From Psychroflexus salis (GTDB lineage: Bacteria; Bacteroidota; Bacteroidia; Flavobacteriales; Flavobacteriaceae), in the NCBI RefSeq assembly GCF_014640175.1, contig NZ_BMGL01000007.1:62001-126000 (forward strand): DNA of 64,000 bases, in the 5' to 3' direction. The notes beneath the pieces were generated by a model. That model searched no databases, was not told where the DNA came from, and worked only from the letters and a program-made list of their open reading frames with translations. Both the position numbers and the translations under genes were made by a program. This document shows positions 26,212 through 35,216 of the stretch, piece after piece (within the stretch, counting starts at the first letter, position 1; the number at the start of each line of letters is the position of its first letter).

Positions 26212-27147
26212 ATGAATATAAGTCTACATATCAAAGCTTTACTTTACCGACATGATTGCGTTGTTGTTCCTGGTTTTGGAGCTTTCTTAGCTCAGTATCA
26301 TTCTGCTAAAGTCGATGCTGAAAATCATTTGTTTTTTCCACCGAGCAGAAAAATTACTTTTAATGCCCAATTAAAAAACAACGATGGCCTGTTAATTAAA
26401 CACTTAGAACAAGAAGAAGCCTTAAATTATGCTGAAGCACAAAAAGCAATACATCAATATGTAGATGATATAAATTTGGCTTTAACCAATGAAAATAAGC
26501 TTCAATTTAAAGGAATAGGAACATTTATTTACCAAAACAACGAGCAACTCGTATTTCAACCAGAAGAAAATAATTTTTTATTGAGTTCTTTTGGGTTGAC
26601 TAATTTTAAAAATGAAGCCCTTAGCCGAGATCTTCCAAAGCAGCAAAACGAAACTCAACCAACCAAACTCATTCCCTTTATAGAAAAAGAAAAATCTCCT
26701 CCAAATTATTTAAAGTATGCTGCTGTTGGACTAATATCTTTAGGTTTAGCCAGCGCATTTGGTTTAAATTGGTACACAACAAAAGTCGAGAAACACAACC
26801 TATACGTACAAAAACAAGCACAACAAGAAGTGCAAAATACAATAGAAAATGCTGTTTTTTCTATAACTGAACCCCTACCTACTTTACAAATTAAAAAAGC
26901 AGCTAAAATTATTGAGTCTGAAAAACACATGCATATAATTGCTGGTGCTTTTAGGGAAGAAGCCAATGCTTTAAAAAAGCTTGAACAACTACAGCAACAA
27001 GGTTTTGATGCACGATTGGTCGGAAAAAACAAATACGGACTACATCAGGTTGCCTTTTCAAGTTATGCTAATGTTGACGAAGCAAAGTTAGCTTTAAGAG
27101 AAATAAAAAATAATCAATTGCCCAGTGCTTGGTTATTGATAGATTAA
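26212..27147 (+). CDS. HU-CCDC81 plus SPOR domain membrane protein
   Basis: This 311-residue protein starts with two tandem HU/IHF-fold domains of the bacterial CCDC81 type: residues 1-58 (ALLYRHDCVVVPGFGAFLAQY, ITFNAQL) and 59-130 (LNYAEAQKAIHQYVDDIN, LQFKGIGTFIY). A membrane span follows at about 168-187. The C-terminal SPOR domain lies at about 240-311 (HIIAGAFREEANALKKLEQLQQQGFDARL). SPOR domains bind denuded peptidoglycan at division sites, and the HU part would face the cytosol. It is a typical Bacteroidota protein of unknown detailed function, possibly tying the cell-division zone to DNA or to another cytosolic partner. Confidence 0.85.
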   Translation: MNISLHIKALLYRHDCVVVPGFGAFLAQYHSAKVDAENHLFFPPSRKITFNAQLKNNDGLLIKHLEQEEALNYAEAQKAIHQYVDDINLALTNENKLQFKGIGTFIYQNNEQLVFQPEENNFLLSSFGLTNFKNEALSRDLPKQQNETQPTKLIPFIEKEKSPPNYLKYAAVGLISLGLASAFGLNWYTTKVEKHNLYVQKQAQQEVQNTIENAVFSITEPLPTLQIKKAAKIIESEKHMHIIAGAFREEANALKKLEQLQQQGFDARLVGKNKYGLHQVAFSSYANVDEAKLALREIKNNQLPSAWLLID

Positions 27148-27173
27148 AAGTGCTTCAAGTAAACGTTAAGGTT

Positions 27174-27181
27174 TATCTTTG
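27174..27181 (+). promoter_or_regulatory. Putative -7 box (TATCTTTG) of the thioesterase gene
   Basis: TATCTTTG matches TAnnTTTG and ends 15 bp before the ATG at 27197. No clear -33 box was found. Confidence 0.4.
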
Positions 27182-27196
27182 CAATAAAAACTACGA

Positions 27197-27706
27197 ATGG
27201 AATTAAAAACCCCAGAAGAATCTAAAACCACTTTAACCGACTTGGTACTCCCTAGCGAAACCAATCCTTTAAACAATCTTTTTGGTGGTGAACTTTTGGC
27301 CAGAATGGACCGAGCAGCGAGCATTGCAGCAAGAAGACATTCTAGAAGAATTGTAGTAACCGCATCGGTAAATCACGTTGCTTTTAATAAAGCAGTTCCT
27401 TTAGGAAGCGTGGTAACTGTAGAAGCTAAAGTATCTCGAAGTTTTAAAACATCCATGGAAATATTCTTAGATGTTTGGATTGAAGATCGCGAAAGTGGAA
27501 GAAGAACAAAAGCTAATGAAGCAATTTATACCTTTGTAGCGGTAGACGATATGGGAAATCCTGTGCCCGTTCCAGGTATCGACCCACAAACCAAATTAGA
27601 AAAAGACCGCTTCGAAGCCGCACTTAGGCGAAAGCAACTAAGCTTAGTTTTAGCTGGTAAGCTGAAACCAAAAGATGCAACTGAGTTAAAAGCCTTATTC
27701 GAATAA
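27197..27706 (+). CDS. Acyl-CoA thioesterase (hotdog fold)
   Basis: This 169-residue single-hotdog thioesterase of the YciA/acyl-CoA hydrolase type hydrolyses acyl-CoA to free acid and CoA in the cytosol. The N-terminus has the loop NPLNNLFGGELLARMDRAASIAARRHS, equivalent to the TNxxGxxxGGxLLxxMD active helix of the family. It is followed by NHVAFNKAVPLGSVVTVEAKV and the strand EIFLDVWIED. The C-terminal 40 residues form an extra helix. It precedes a small membrane-protein gene by 18 bp. Chain-length preference cannot be judged. Confidence 0.9.
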   Translation: MELKTPEESKTTLTDLVLPSETNPLNNLFGGELLARMDRAASIAARRHSRRIVVTASVNHVAFNKAVPLGSVVTVEAKVSRSFKTSMEIFLDVWIEDRESGRRTKANEAIYTFVAVDDMGNPVPVPGIDPQTKLEKDRFEAALRRKQLSLVLAGKLKPKDATELKALFE

Positions 27707-27724
27707 AATTAAAATATATAAATT

Positions 27725-28171
27725 ATGTATGAATCAATTAAAATAGTCCACTCTTATTGGGCATACCTTGTGGTCCTAATTCTGCTTTTGGCTTCTATAA
27801 ACGCAATAAGTAAATACGCTTCTAAAAAACCTTATGGAGCCAAAGATTTTAGAATTTCGTTATTTGCCTTAATTGTTAGTCACATTCAACTTCTTATAGG
27901 AATTATTTTGTACTTTATATCTCCATATTTTGAAGCTTTTTCGAGCGTAGGAATGGGCGATGTAATGAAAAATTCAACTTTACGTTTATACTTAATCGAG
28001 CATCCGTTTACCATGATTGTTAGTATTGTTCTAATAACGGTTGGTTATTCTAAACACAAAAAGAAATTGTCGTCTACACCAAAATTTAAGCTATTAGCCA
28101 TATTTTATACTATTGCTTTATTGGTTTTGTTGAGTAGAGTACCATGGAGTGCTTGGCTAAATTTAAATTAA
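27725..28171 (+). CDS. Four-span integral membrane protein of unknown function
   Basis: This 148-residue protein has four hydrophobic spans at about residues 10-27, 44-66, 95-112 and 122-140. Histidines in or near the spans (HSYWAYL, SHIQLL, EHPFTMI, SKHKKK) recall small haem-binding membrane proteins, and homologues are sometimes labelled cytochrome B in Bacteroidota. No proof of haem binding is visible. It follows the thioesterase gene after 18 bp and is probably cotranscribed. The gene looks complete. Confidence 0.65.
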   Translation: MYESIKIVHSYWAYLVVLILLLASINAISKYASKKPYGAKDFRISLFALIVSHIQLLIGIILYFISPYFEAFSSVGMGDVMKNSTLRLYLIEHPFTMIVSIVLITVGYSKHKKKLSSTPKFKLLAIFYTIALLVLLSRVPWSAWLNLN

Positions 28172-28382
28172 GCTTAAGCAAAAACTGTAAAATTTAAGCC
28201 AACTCGCTGTATTTAGGTGTGAGGTTTTTAAGCTTAATAAACAAGCCTGTTGTTACTTCATTAAACCTGAATTGAAATAAAATTGTATTTTTGTAAGTAA
28301 TACAGCTTTTGGTAAACCTAGGCTGCTTACACTAGTTAATCGTCTATTTTGAAAAGCCATTCCCTAAATTCAAAAAAATAGT

Positions 28383-28943
28383 ATGATTAATAGATACCCA
28401 GACGAAGAGTGGAAAAACATTCAGTTTGATGATAAAATTTCAGAAATAGAAAAGTATAAAGTTTCTAATTACGGGCGTATTATCAATTGTAAAGGAGAAA
28501 GTGAAGTGCTTGTAAAAGCTAGTTATATAAATGGTTATCAAAACTTAGCAGTTAGACTAAAAAAGACAGGTAAACCTACAAGTAGATACATTCACAAATT
28601 AGTTGCACAGCATTTTTTAGAACAAAAGGATGGCGTTTATGTAATTCATTTAAATTATAATAAAAAAGACAATCGTGTTAATAATTTAAAATGGGCAACC
28701 AAAAAAGAAAAAGAACAGCACCAATTTAGTAATCTTGAATTTAAGGAAAGAGCAAAACAAAAAACAGGTAGAGTTACCAATGCTAAATTAACAGAAACTC
28801 GGGTAAAACTTATTAAACGAAAATTAAACGACCCTAACCGAAGAACAAGATTAAAAATGATTGCTAAACAATTCGGCATTTCAGAAATGCAACTTCGGCG
28901 TATTAAAACTGGCGAAAACTGGGGCTATGTTAAAGAATATTAG
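28383..28943 (+). CDS. NUMOD4/HNH-type endonuclease-like protein
   Basis: This 186-residue basic protein begins with a NUMOD4-like segment (EEWKNIQFDDKISEIEKYKVSNYGRI) and continues with an HNH-type core (YIHKLVAQHFL, VIHLNYNKKDNRVNNLKWAT). The usual HIDGNxxNNxxxNLEW is changed to HLNYNKKDNRVNNLKW, so activity is possible but not certain. The C-terminal third is a helix-turn-helix-like DNA-binding segment (LKMIAKQFGISEMQLRRIKTGENW). Such proteins occur in homing endonucleases and also as stand-alone genes in Flavobacteria. No intron or phage genes surround it. A TATTTTTG box lies at 28286-28293. Confidence 0.75.
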   Translation: MINRYPDEEWKNIQFDDKISEIEKYKVSNYGRIINCKGESEVLVKASYINGYQNLAVRLKKTGKPTSRYIHKLVAQHFLEQKDGVYVIHLNYNKKDNRVNNLKWATKKEKEQHQFSNLEFKERAKQKTGRVTNAKLTETRVKLIKRKLNDPNRRTRLKMIAKQFGISEMQLRRIKTGENWGYVKEY

Positions 28944-29148
28944 GTTTAAAATTTATACCCGACTCGTGTTTCAAAAAAATCTAAAGTTCTTAAAAAGCCA
29001 CTTAATTTTATGTTAGAAGCCTTGTGTTTAGGTTTTATCTTGGTGTAAACCTTAAGTTAATTTTCAATTTTTACAGAATAACTAAAGCTGAAACCTATTT
29101 CTTCACTTCATTTGTAAAATATAATGCGATTGCTTTAGTTTATGTTTT

Positions 29149-32100
29149 ATGCGGCAGTGGGTGGTAATGCTTTTGTGTGGTTTGTGTACTTGGGGAATTT
29201 CAGCTCAAGAAAAAAACTATATAAGAAAAAAACTAGCCGTAAAAGACAGTATAGTATTAGATTCAGTAAGTATTAGCAGTTTAAACTTTAATGTACAAAA
29301 ACTAAGTCTCGATACCGTTTCAGCTTCAGCATACCGAGCTAATTTTATGAAAGCTGCTTTAATACCTTCAAAACATTTACAACAAGAAACCGATTCTTTA
29401 ATTGTAAGTTATACACGTTTCCCCAACTTTTTAACCAAGACCTATAAAAATTTAGATAACCACATTGTTTTGCCAGCAAATGCTTCCGAAGAAAATTTAT
29501 ACAGCTTGCAACAACGTAAATATAAAAGAGAGTTTGTTCCTTTCGATGGATTAAATACAAGCGGAAGTATTTCTAGAGGTGTGCGCGTTGGAAACAATCA
29601 AAATGCTGTGGTAAACTCAGAATTAGACTTGCAAATTTCAGGTAAATTGTCTGAAAATGTAAGCTTGCGTGCTTCTATTAAAGATGCAAATGTTCCTACT
29701 CAAGAAGGTGGATATTCCCAACGTTTAAATGAATTTGATCAAGTTTTTATTGAACTTCAAGCTAAAAATTGGGCAATTCGGGCTGGAGATATCGATTTAA
29801 TAGAAAGCCAATCTTTTTTTGCTAGTTATACCAAAAAAGTACAAGGTTTATTAGTTTCTACTCAGTTTGGAAACGAAGATTACCAAGCCGAAGCTTACGC
29901 GTCTGGAGCTTTGGTACGTGGTGTTTTTACCCGTAGTGAAATTACCGGACAAGAAGGCAACCAAGGCCCATACAAATTACGCGGTCCCAATGGAGAGTTG
30001 TTTGTGTTGATTATTTCAGGAAGCGAAGCTGTTTTTGTAAACGGAAGAAAGTTAAAACGTGGCGAAGCTGAAGATTACATTATAGATTATAATGCTGGAG
30101 AAATTATTTTTAACTCAACTTTTCCTATTTCTTCTGAAATGCGGATTGTAGTTGAGTTTCAATATGCCGATCAAAATTTCTCGAGAGTTATAGCTACGGC
30201 AGGAGGAAATTTTACTAATGAAAAACTGAAGATCAATAGTTTTGTGTTTACCGAAAGCGATCTTAAAAACCAGCCTTTGCGCCAAAATCTAACTGATGAA
30301 CAGGTTCAAGTATTACAAGATGCTGGAGACGACCAATCCCAAATGTTAGCCGAAAGTGCCGTGGAAAGTGAATTTTCTGAAAACCGAGTTTTATACCGAA
30401 AAGAAATGGTGAACGGAACTGAAGTTTTTGTGTTTTCGATCAATCCTGATGACGACCTATTTAGCGTTCGATTTACCAACGTAGGAGCTAACCAAGGAAA
30501 TTATGTGGTTAGCAGTATAGATAATATTAGCCGTGTTTTTGAATATGTACCACCAGTAAACGGATTTCCACAAGGCGATTTTGAACCTGTTACGCAACTT
30601 TTTGCTCCAACTTTGTTGCAAATTGGAGTTGTGCAAGCCGCATATCAAAATGGAGAACACTCTACTATAAATGGAGAATTAGCGGTAAGTAATAACGACC
30701 TAAACACCTTTTCTAATTTAGATAATACCGATAATCGAGGGACTGCAGCAAAACTACAAACTCAACAACGTATTACTAAGAATAAAGCCAATTGGAATTT
30801 AGATTTTTTAGGAAACATAGATTATATAGAAAAAAATTACACGAGCATAGAACGTTTATATAATGTAGAGTTTCAAAGAGATTGGAATATCTTTGAAACC
30901 ACAGGAAACCAACTGTATGTAGACACAGGCTTTAAACTAAATCAAAATGAAAATGCACAAATTCAATACCAATTTCAACATTTAGATTTTAGTGAAAGTT
31001 TTACAGGAAACAGACAAGTACTTTCATCTTCTGTTCAATTAGAAAAATTAAAATTAAATGCCAATGCAAGTTATTTAAAAAGCAAAGGCACTGTTTTAGA
31101 TTCAGAATTTTCCCGATCGCATGTTTTTGGAGTCTTCGATCTTGGTAAATACTGGGCTGGAGCTAAATTTGCACACGAAGATAACCAAGAAAACCAAGTT
31201 GAAACAAACGAGTTTACCAGCAACACTCAGGCTTTTAAAAGTTACGAAGTATTTACAGGTGTTGGCGATAGTACAGCTGTTTTTGTAGAAGTTGGATACC
31301 GTTTTAGAGAAAACGATAGCTTGCGCAACAACCAATTACAGCGGGTAAATACATCTAATAATTACTACCTTAAATCTACTTTAGTGAACTCAGCTAGCAG
31401 TAAGCTCTCAGTTTTTGCTAGTTACCGAAATTTAAATAATTTAAACGAAAATATTGAAGACGAAAATACGCTAAACTCTCGTGTTGTCTACAATCAGTTT
31501 TTATTCGATCGTATACTAAATTTAAGTACTTCTTACGAAACCAACAGTGGTAGCATTGCCCAACAAGAATTTACTTACTTAGAAGTGAACCCAGGTGATG
31601 GACAATACGTTTGGATAGATTATAATGAAAATGGAGTGCAAGAATTAGATGAGTTTGAGATTGCACAGTTTCCAGGTGAAGCAGATTATGTTCGTATTTT
31701 ACTTCCCAATCAGGTTTTTATTCGAACTAATCAAAATCGATTTAGCCAGCAAGTTACAGCCAACTTCCGTTCATGGACTGGAGAAGAGGGATTAAAAAAG
31801 TTAATTAGTAAATTATACAATCAAACTTCCTATTTAATCGACCGAAAAGTAGCACGAGATGGGAATTTACTTAACTTAAATCCTTTTAGTGCCAATGGAG
31901 CAGACGAACTCGGACTCAATATTAATTTTAGGAACACCCTTTTTTTTAACCGCGGAAAACAACGTTATACAACATCTTATACCTATATATCTTCGAAATC
32001 TCGTAATTTACTTTCCATTGGCTTACAAGACAACAATGCCGAAAGTCATCAGTTAAACTTCTTTCATAAAATAAAGGAAATGTGGTTGTTAACCTTGAAA

Positions 32101-32559
32101 AATGAAATGAATACTTCCGAAAGTTTTTCTGAAAATTTTGATAGTCGAAATTTTTTATTAGAAGGTTTCAGTGTACATCCTAAACTATCTTACTTATTAG
32201 GAGGAAACACTCGTTTTGATGCTTTTGCAGAATATACTATTCAAGAAAACCAATTGCAAGGACAAGAAAGTTTAAATCAGCGAGTACTGGGTACTTCATT
32301 TACCTTCAATAAGGGACAACAGTATAGTATTAACGGAGAGTTTAATTTTATACAAAACGATTTTGAAGGTAGTTCTATTTCGCCTGTGGCTTACCAAATG
32401 ATGGAGGGTTTGCAACCCGATAACAACTTTACTTGGTCTTTATTTGTACAGAAAAAAATCACTAAATTTTTAGATTTAAACCTTTCGTATTTTGGTAGAA
32501 AAAGTGAAGGTACAAGAGCTATTCATACAGGAAATGTTCAACTAAGAGCTTATTTTTAA
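29149..32559 (+). CDS. Very large outer-membrane beta-barrel-like surface protein
   Basis: The 1136-residue protein has a signal peptide (residues 1-19, ending GISAQ). The body is rich in alternating beta-strands with aromatic ends, and the C-terminus ends in RAYF, as in outer-membrane barrels. An N-terminal conserved block reads SGSISRGVRVGNNQNAVVNS, LDLQISGKLSENVSLRASIK and FDQVFIELQAKNWAIRAGDI. A later block, DYNENGVQELDEFEIAQFPG, contains a DxNxNGxxxxDE loop that could bind calcium. I recognise it only as a conserved flavobacterial outer-membrane protein; function unknown. It converges with the next gene, overlapping it by 4 bp at the stops. Confidence 0.75.
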   Translation: MRQWVVMLLCGLCTWGISAQEKNYIRKKLAVKDSIVLDSVSISSLNFNVQKLSLDTVSASAYRANFMKAALIPSKHLQQETDSLIVSYTRFPNFLTKTYKNLDNHIVLPANASEENLYSLQQRKYKREFVPFDGLNTSGSISRGVRVGNNQNAVVNSELDLQISGKLSENVSLRASIKDANVPTQEGGYSQRLNEFDQVFIELQAKNWAIRAGDIDLIESQSFFASYTKKVQGLLVSTQFGNEDYQAEAYASGALVRGVFTRSEITGQEGNQGPYKLRGPNGELFVLIISGSEAVFVNGRKLKRGEAEDYIIDYNAGEIIFNSTFPISSEMRIVVEFQYADQNFSRVIATAGGNFTNEKLKINSFVFTESDLKNQPLRQNLTDEQVQVLQDAGDDQSQMLAESAVESEFSENRVLYRKEMVNGTEVFVFSINPDDDLFSVRFTNVGANQGNYVVSSIDNISRVFEYVPPVNGFPQGDFEPVTQLFAPTLLQIGVVQAAYQNGEHSTINGELAVSNNDLNTFSNLDNTDNRGTAAKLQTQQRITKNKANWNLDFLGNIDYIEKNYTSIERLYNVEFQRDWNIFETTGNQLYVDTGFKLNQNENAQIQYQFQHLDFSESFTGNRQVLSSSVQLEKLKLNANASYLKSKGTVLDSEFSRSHVFGVFDLGKYWAGAKFAHEDNQENQVETNEFTSNTQAFKSYEVFTGVGDSTAVFVEVGYRFRENDSLRNNQLQRVNTSNNYYLKSTLVNSASSKLSVFASYRNLNNLNENIEDENTLNSRVVYNQFLFDRILNLSTSYETNSGSIAQQEFTYLEVNPGDGQYVWIDYNENGVQELDEFEIAQFPGEADYVRILLPNQVFIRTNQNRFSQQVTANFRSWTGEEGLKKLISKLYNQTSYLIDRKVARDGNLLNLNPFSANGADELGLNINFRNTLFFNRGKQRYTTSYTYISSKSRNLLSIGLQDNNAESHQLNFFHKIKEMWLLTLKNEMNTSESFSENFDSRNFLLEGFSVHPKLSYLLGGNTRFDAFAEYTIQENQLQGQESLNQRVLGTSFTFNKGQQYSINGEFNFIQNDFEGSSISPVAYQMMEGLQPDNNFTWSLFVQKKITKFLDLNLSYFGRKSEGTRAIHTGNVQLRAYF

Positions 32560-33173
32560 AAAGCGATAAGTTTTACACCTATATTAAACTGAAAATTCGA
32601 GTTTGCATCTGCACCACCAAAGCGAACATTCCCAAAAGCTTGATTTTTTAAAACCCTAGCAAAAATAGCAATGGCTGTAGTTTCGCGTTGTTTGATTACG
32701 TAATTTAGGGTAATTCCACCTTGTAACATTCTAAAGCTTTCCCGAGCAATAGTTGCAGGCTGAAAAATATCGAAAGCCGGGTTGTATTCAGCTAAGTCTT
32801 CGTCTTGTAAATTAATAAACAACCAACCAAAATTTGCATTGGCTTCTACACTAAATTTTCCTAAGCTATAAAGCTGTGCTGTATTATTGAAAGTTAAAGC
32901 TGTAGAAGTGTAATGAGGAGTAAAAACATCATAGCCAAACGAATTAGATTGCCTATTAAAAGCAGTTTGTAAGCCTACACCCATTTGGAAATACTCATGC
33001 CAGTTTTTGTTTACAACAAAGGATAAACCAATTGAAGTTCGGTTTACAAAATCGCTACCGAGCAAACTTGCTTCAAAAGAAGCTTTAGTATCTTTTTGTA
33101 CAATATCTTCTTGAGCAAAATTAAATTGAATAACACCCAACAAAAAAAAGATTGAATATATATATATTTTCAT
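32556..33173 (-). CDS. Small outer-membrane beta-barrel-like protein
   Basis: The start is the ATG at 33173 (MKIYIYSIFFLLGVIQFNFAQ), giving 205 residues with a signal peptide; earlier in-frame codons add only an unrelated stretch. The body has barrel-like strands (GLSFVVNKNWHEYFQMGVGLQTAF, GKFSVEANANFGWLFI, FQFNIGVKLIAF) and ends in Phe. No family name is offered. It runs convergently to the 1136-residue gene and their stop codons overlap by 4 bp. Upstream lies the gapN terminator. Confidence 0.72.
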   Translation of the reverse strand: MKIYIYSIFFLLGVIQFNFAQEDIVQKDTKASFEASLLGSDFVNRTSIGLSFVVNKNWHEYFQMGVGLQTAFNRQSNSFGYDVFTPHYTSTALTFNNTAQLYSLGKFSVEANANFGWLFINLQDEDLAEYNPAFDIFQPATIARESFRMLQGGITLNYVIKQRETTAIAIFARVLKNQAFGNVRFGGADANSNFQFNIGVKLIAF

Positions 33174-33217
33174 GCTGAAAAATTTTACTAAACGTATAGT
33201 AATAATCATGCCAAAAT

Positions 33218-33243
33218 AAAACCACAGAAAATTACTGTGGTTT
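33218..33243 (-). terminator. Terminator-like hairpin downstream of gapN
   Basis: AAACCACAG (33219-33227) pairs with CTGTGGTTT (33235-33243). On the minus strand it is followed by TTTTATTTT. It lies about 190 bp after the gapN stop and just before the small barrel gene. Confidence 0.6.
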
Positions 33244-33432
33244 AAGGGTTAATTATAAGTAGAGTAGCGGTTGCTATTATTTTTTTGTTATTATCAAGTT
33301 TAAAAAACACATTTATTATTACCTTCTAAGCTTTTCTAAATAAATTGCTAAACTTTATGTGAAGTAACCTTAACCTAAGGTCGAATTTATACTGTAAAAT
33401 GCAAAGTAGATTTAAGACTAACAATGTGATTT

Positions 33433-35022
33433 TTACAATATATAATCCGTGCTTATAAAACTTGATTGTTTATGTTGAAGCAATTCTTCTAAAATTTTCA
33501 CATTTTCAGGATTATCTTTCGATGCTACAAAAGTTCTGATTGAAAACGAGCGCAGGGCATCATGCACGCTTAAAGTAGATTTTGCCGAGTCTTTTCTTCC
33601 AGTAAATGGATACACATCAGGTCCACGTTGGCAAGAACTATTCAAATTAACTCGGCAAACCAAATTCACCAAAGTATCGATAAGTGGCGAAAGTACTTCT
33701 ACATCTTTACCAAATAAACTCACTTGTTGGCCGTAATTCGAATCGGCCATATCATCTAGTGGCTCATTAATATCGGTGAAATAAACTACAGGAATAATCG
33801 GACCGAATTGTTCTTCTTCATACACACGCATATCTTTAGTTACGGGATACATTACTGCAGGCCAAATGTAATTGTCAAAATGCTGACCGCCTTTTTTATT
33901 CAAAATTTTAGCTCCTTTTGCTTCTGCGTCATCTATGAGTGCTTGAATGTATGCTGGCTTATCAGGTTCTGGAAGCGGTGTTAAAAACGCACCATCATCC
34001 CACGGATTTCCAAATTTTTGTGCATCAACAGCTGCGGTAAAGTTTTCTAAAAACTCTTCTTTAATGTCCTCGTGCACATAGATTATTTTAAGTGCAGTAC
34101 AACGTTGACCATTAAACGATAAACTTCCAGAAATACATTCTTTCACAGCTAAATCTAAGTCGGCATGTGGCAATATAATGGCTGGATTTTTAGCTTCTAA
34201 ACCTAAAATTAAGCGTAGTCGATTGCTTTTCGGATGCTGATTAATTAATGCATTTGCAGATTTGCTATTGCCAATTAAAGCCAACACATCTACGTGTCCA
34301 GTTTTCATAATTGGACTTGCTAAAACTCGACCTCGACCAAAAATAATGTTGACTACGCCTTTTGGAAAACTTTCCTGAAAAGCTTCTAATAAAGGCGTAA
34401 TTAATAAAACCCCAAATTTTGCTGGCTTAAAAATAGCTGTGTTTCCCATTATTAAAGCAGGAATTAACAAAGCAAATGTTTCATTTAAAGGATAATTATA
34501 AGGCCCCAAACATAAAACCACACCCAAAGGCCCACGGCGAATGTGCGCATACACACCATCGTGTTTTTCAAATTTAGCAGCATTTCGATCCATTTGTTTG
34601 TAATCTTCAATGGTATCGTACACGTATTTTACGGTTCGGTCGAATTCTTTTTCTGCATCAGGAAGATTTTTTCCAATTTCCCACATAATGAGCTTTACCA
34701 CAATATCTCGCTTGGTTTCCATGGCTTTTACAAACTTCTCCATACAGTGAATACGTTCTTCTACACGCATGGTTGGCCATTTGCCCTTTCCTTGGTCGTA
34801 GGCTTTTAAAGCAGCTTTTAGAGATTCCTGTGCTTGTTCTTCTTCTAGTTCTGGAACGCTGCCTAAGTAAGTAGGCTTATACTCTTTTGTCGAAGAAATA
34901 CTCGAATTTACTTCTGCCATTTTGCCTTTCCATTCAATCAGCTTACCGTCGATTAAATATTGATTGGCTTGTATAGGCGAATCAAGTTCAAATTCTTTCG
35001 GAATCGGTATAAAATTACTCAT
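33433..35022 (-). CDS. gapN: NADP-dependent non-phosphorylating glyceraldehyde-3-phosphate dehydrogenase
   Basis: GapN oxidises glyceraldehyde-3-phosphate straight to 3-phosphoglycerate, giving NADPH and no ATP. The 529-residue protein has the aldehyde dehydrogenase catalytic set: Asn176 in LGPYNYP, Glu276 in LGLEAKNP and Cys308 in [10 protein letters not shown]. The C-terminal signature [31 protein letters not shown] is characteristic of plant/bacterial GapN rather than of general aldehyde dehydrogenases. It is divergent from mvaA, separated by 194 bp. A terminator-like hairpin follows. NADPH from this step could feed the mevalonate pathway (inference). Confidence 0.93.
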   Translation of the reverse strand: MSNFIPIPKEFELDSPIQANQYLIDGKLIEWKGKMAEVNSSISSTKEYKPTYLGSVPELEEEQAQESLKAALKAYDQGKGKWPTMRVEERIHCMEKFVKAMETKRDIVVKLIMWEIGKNLPDAEKEFDRTVKYVYDTIEDYKQMDRNAAKFEKHDGVYAHIRRGPLGVVLCLGPYNYPLNETFALLIPALIMGNTAIFKPAKFGVLLITPLLEAFQESFPKGVVNIIFGRGRVLASPIMKTGHVDVLALIGNSKSANALINQHPKSNRLRLILGLEAKNPAIILPHADLDLAVKECISGSLSFNGQRCTALKIIYVHEDIKEEFLENFTAAVDAQKFGNPWDDGAFLTPLPEPDKPAYIQALIDDAEAKGAKILNKKGGQHFDNYIWPAVMYPVTKDMRVYEEEQFGPIIPVVYFTDINEPLDDMADSNYGQQVSLFGKDVEVLSPLIDTLVNLVCRVNLNSSCQRGPDVYPFTGRKDSAKSTLSVHDALRSFSIRTFVASKDNPENVKILEELLQHKQSSFISTDYIL

Positions 35023-35186
35023 ATATTAAATTTTTTATAAATTAAGAAAAGTATATTGGTTTTAATTGATAAACACCTATTAATTTATCATTAATTTAAA
35101 AATTAATGAATTTTAAAGTAATATCCGTACACCTAAAAGTGAATTTACTCTGCTTTTTACTCTCAACTTATTCCTTTTAAAAAAAG

Positions 35187-35194
35187 TATCTTTG
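35187..35194 (+). promoter_or_regulatory. Putative -7 box (TATCTTTG) of mvaA
   Basis: TATCTTTG matches TAnnTTTG and ends 22 bp before the mvaA ATG, in the divergent region shared with gapN. A T-rich -33 region (TTTTT around 35153) lies about 30 bp upstream, not an exact TTTG. Confidence 0.45.
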
Positions 35195-35216
35195 TTACCG
35201 ATTATAATTTATACCA

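Noticed and set aside
28383-28943. Group I intron or homing element around the NUMOD4/HNH-like gene
   Set aside because: Flanking genes are whole and unrelated, with no split gene on either side.
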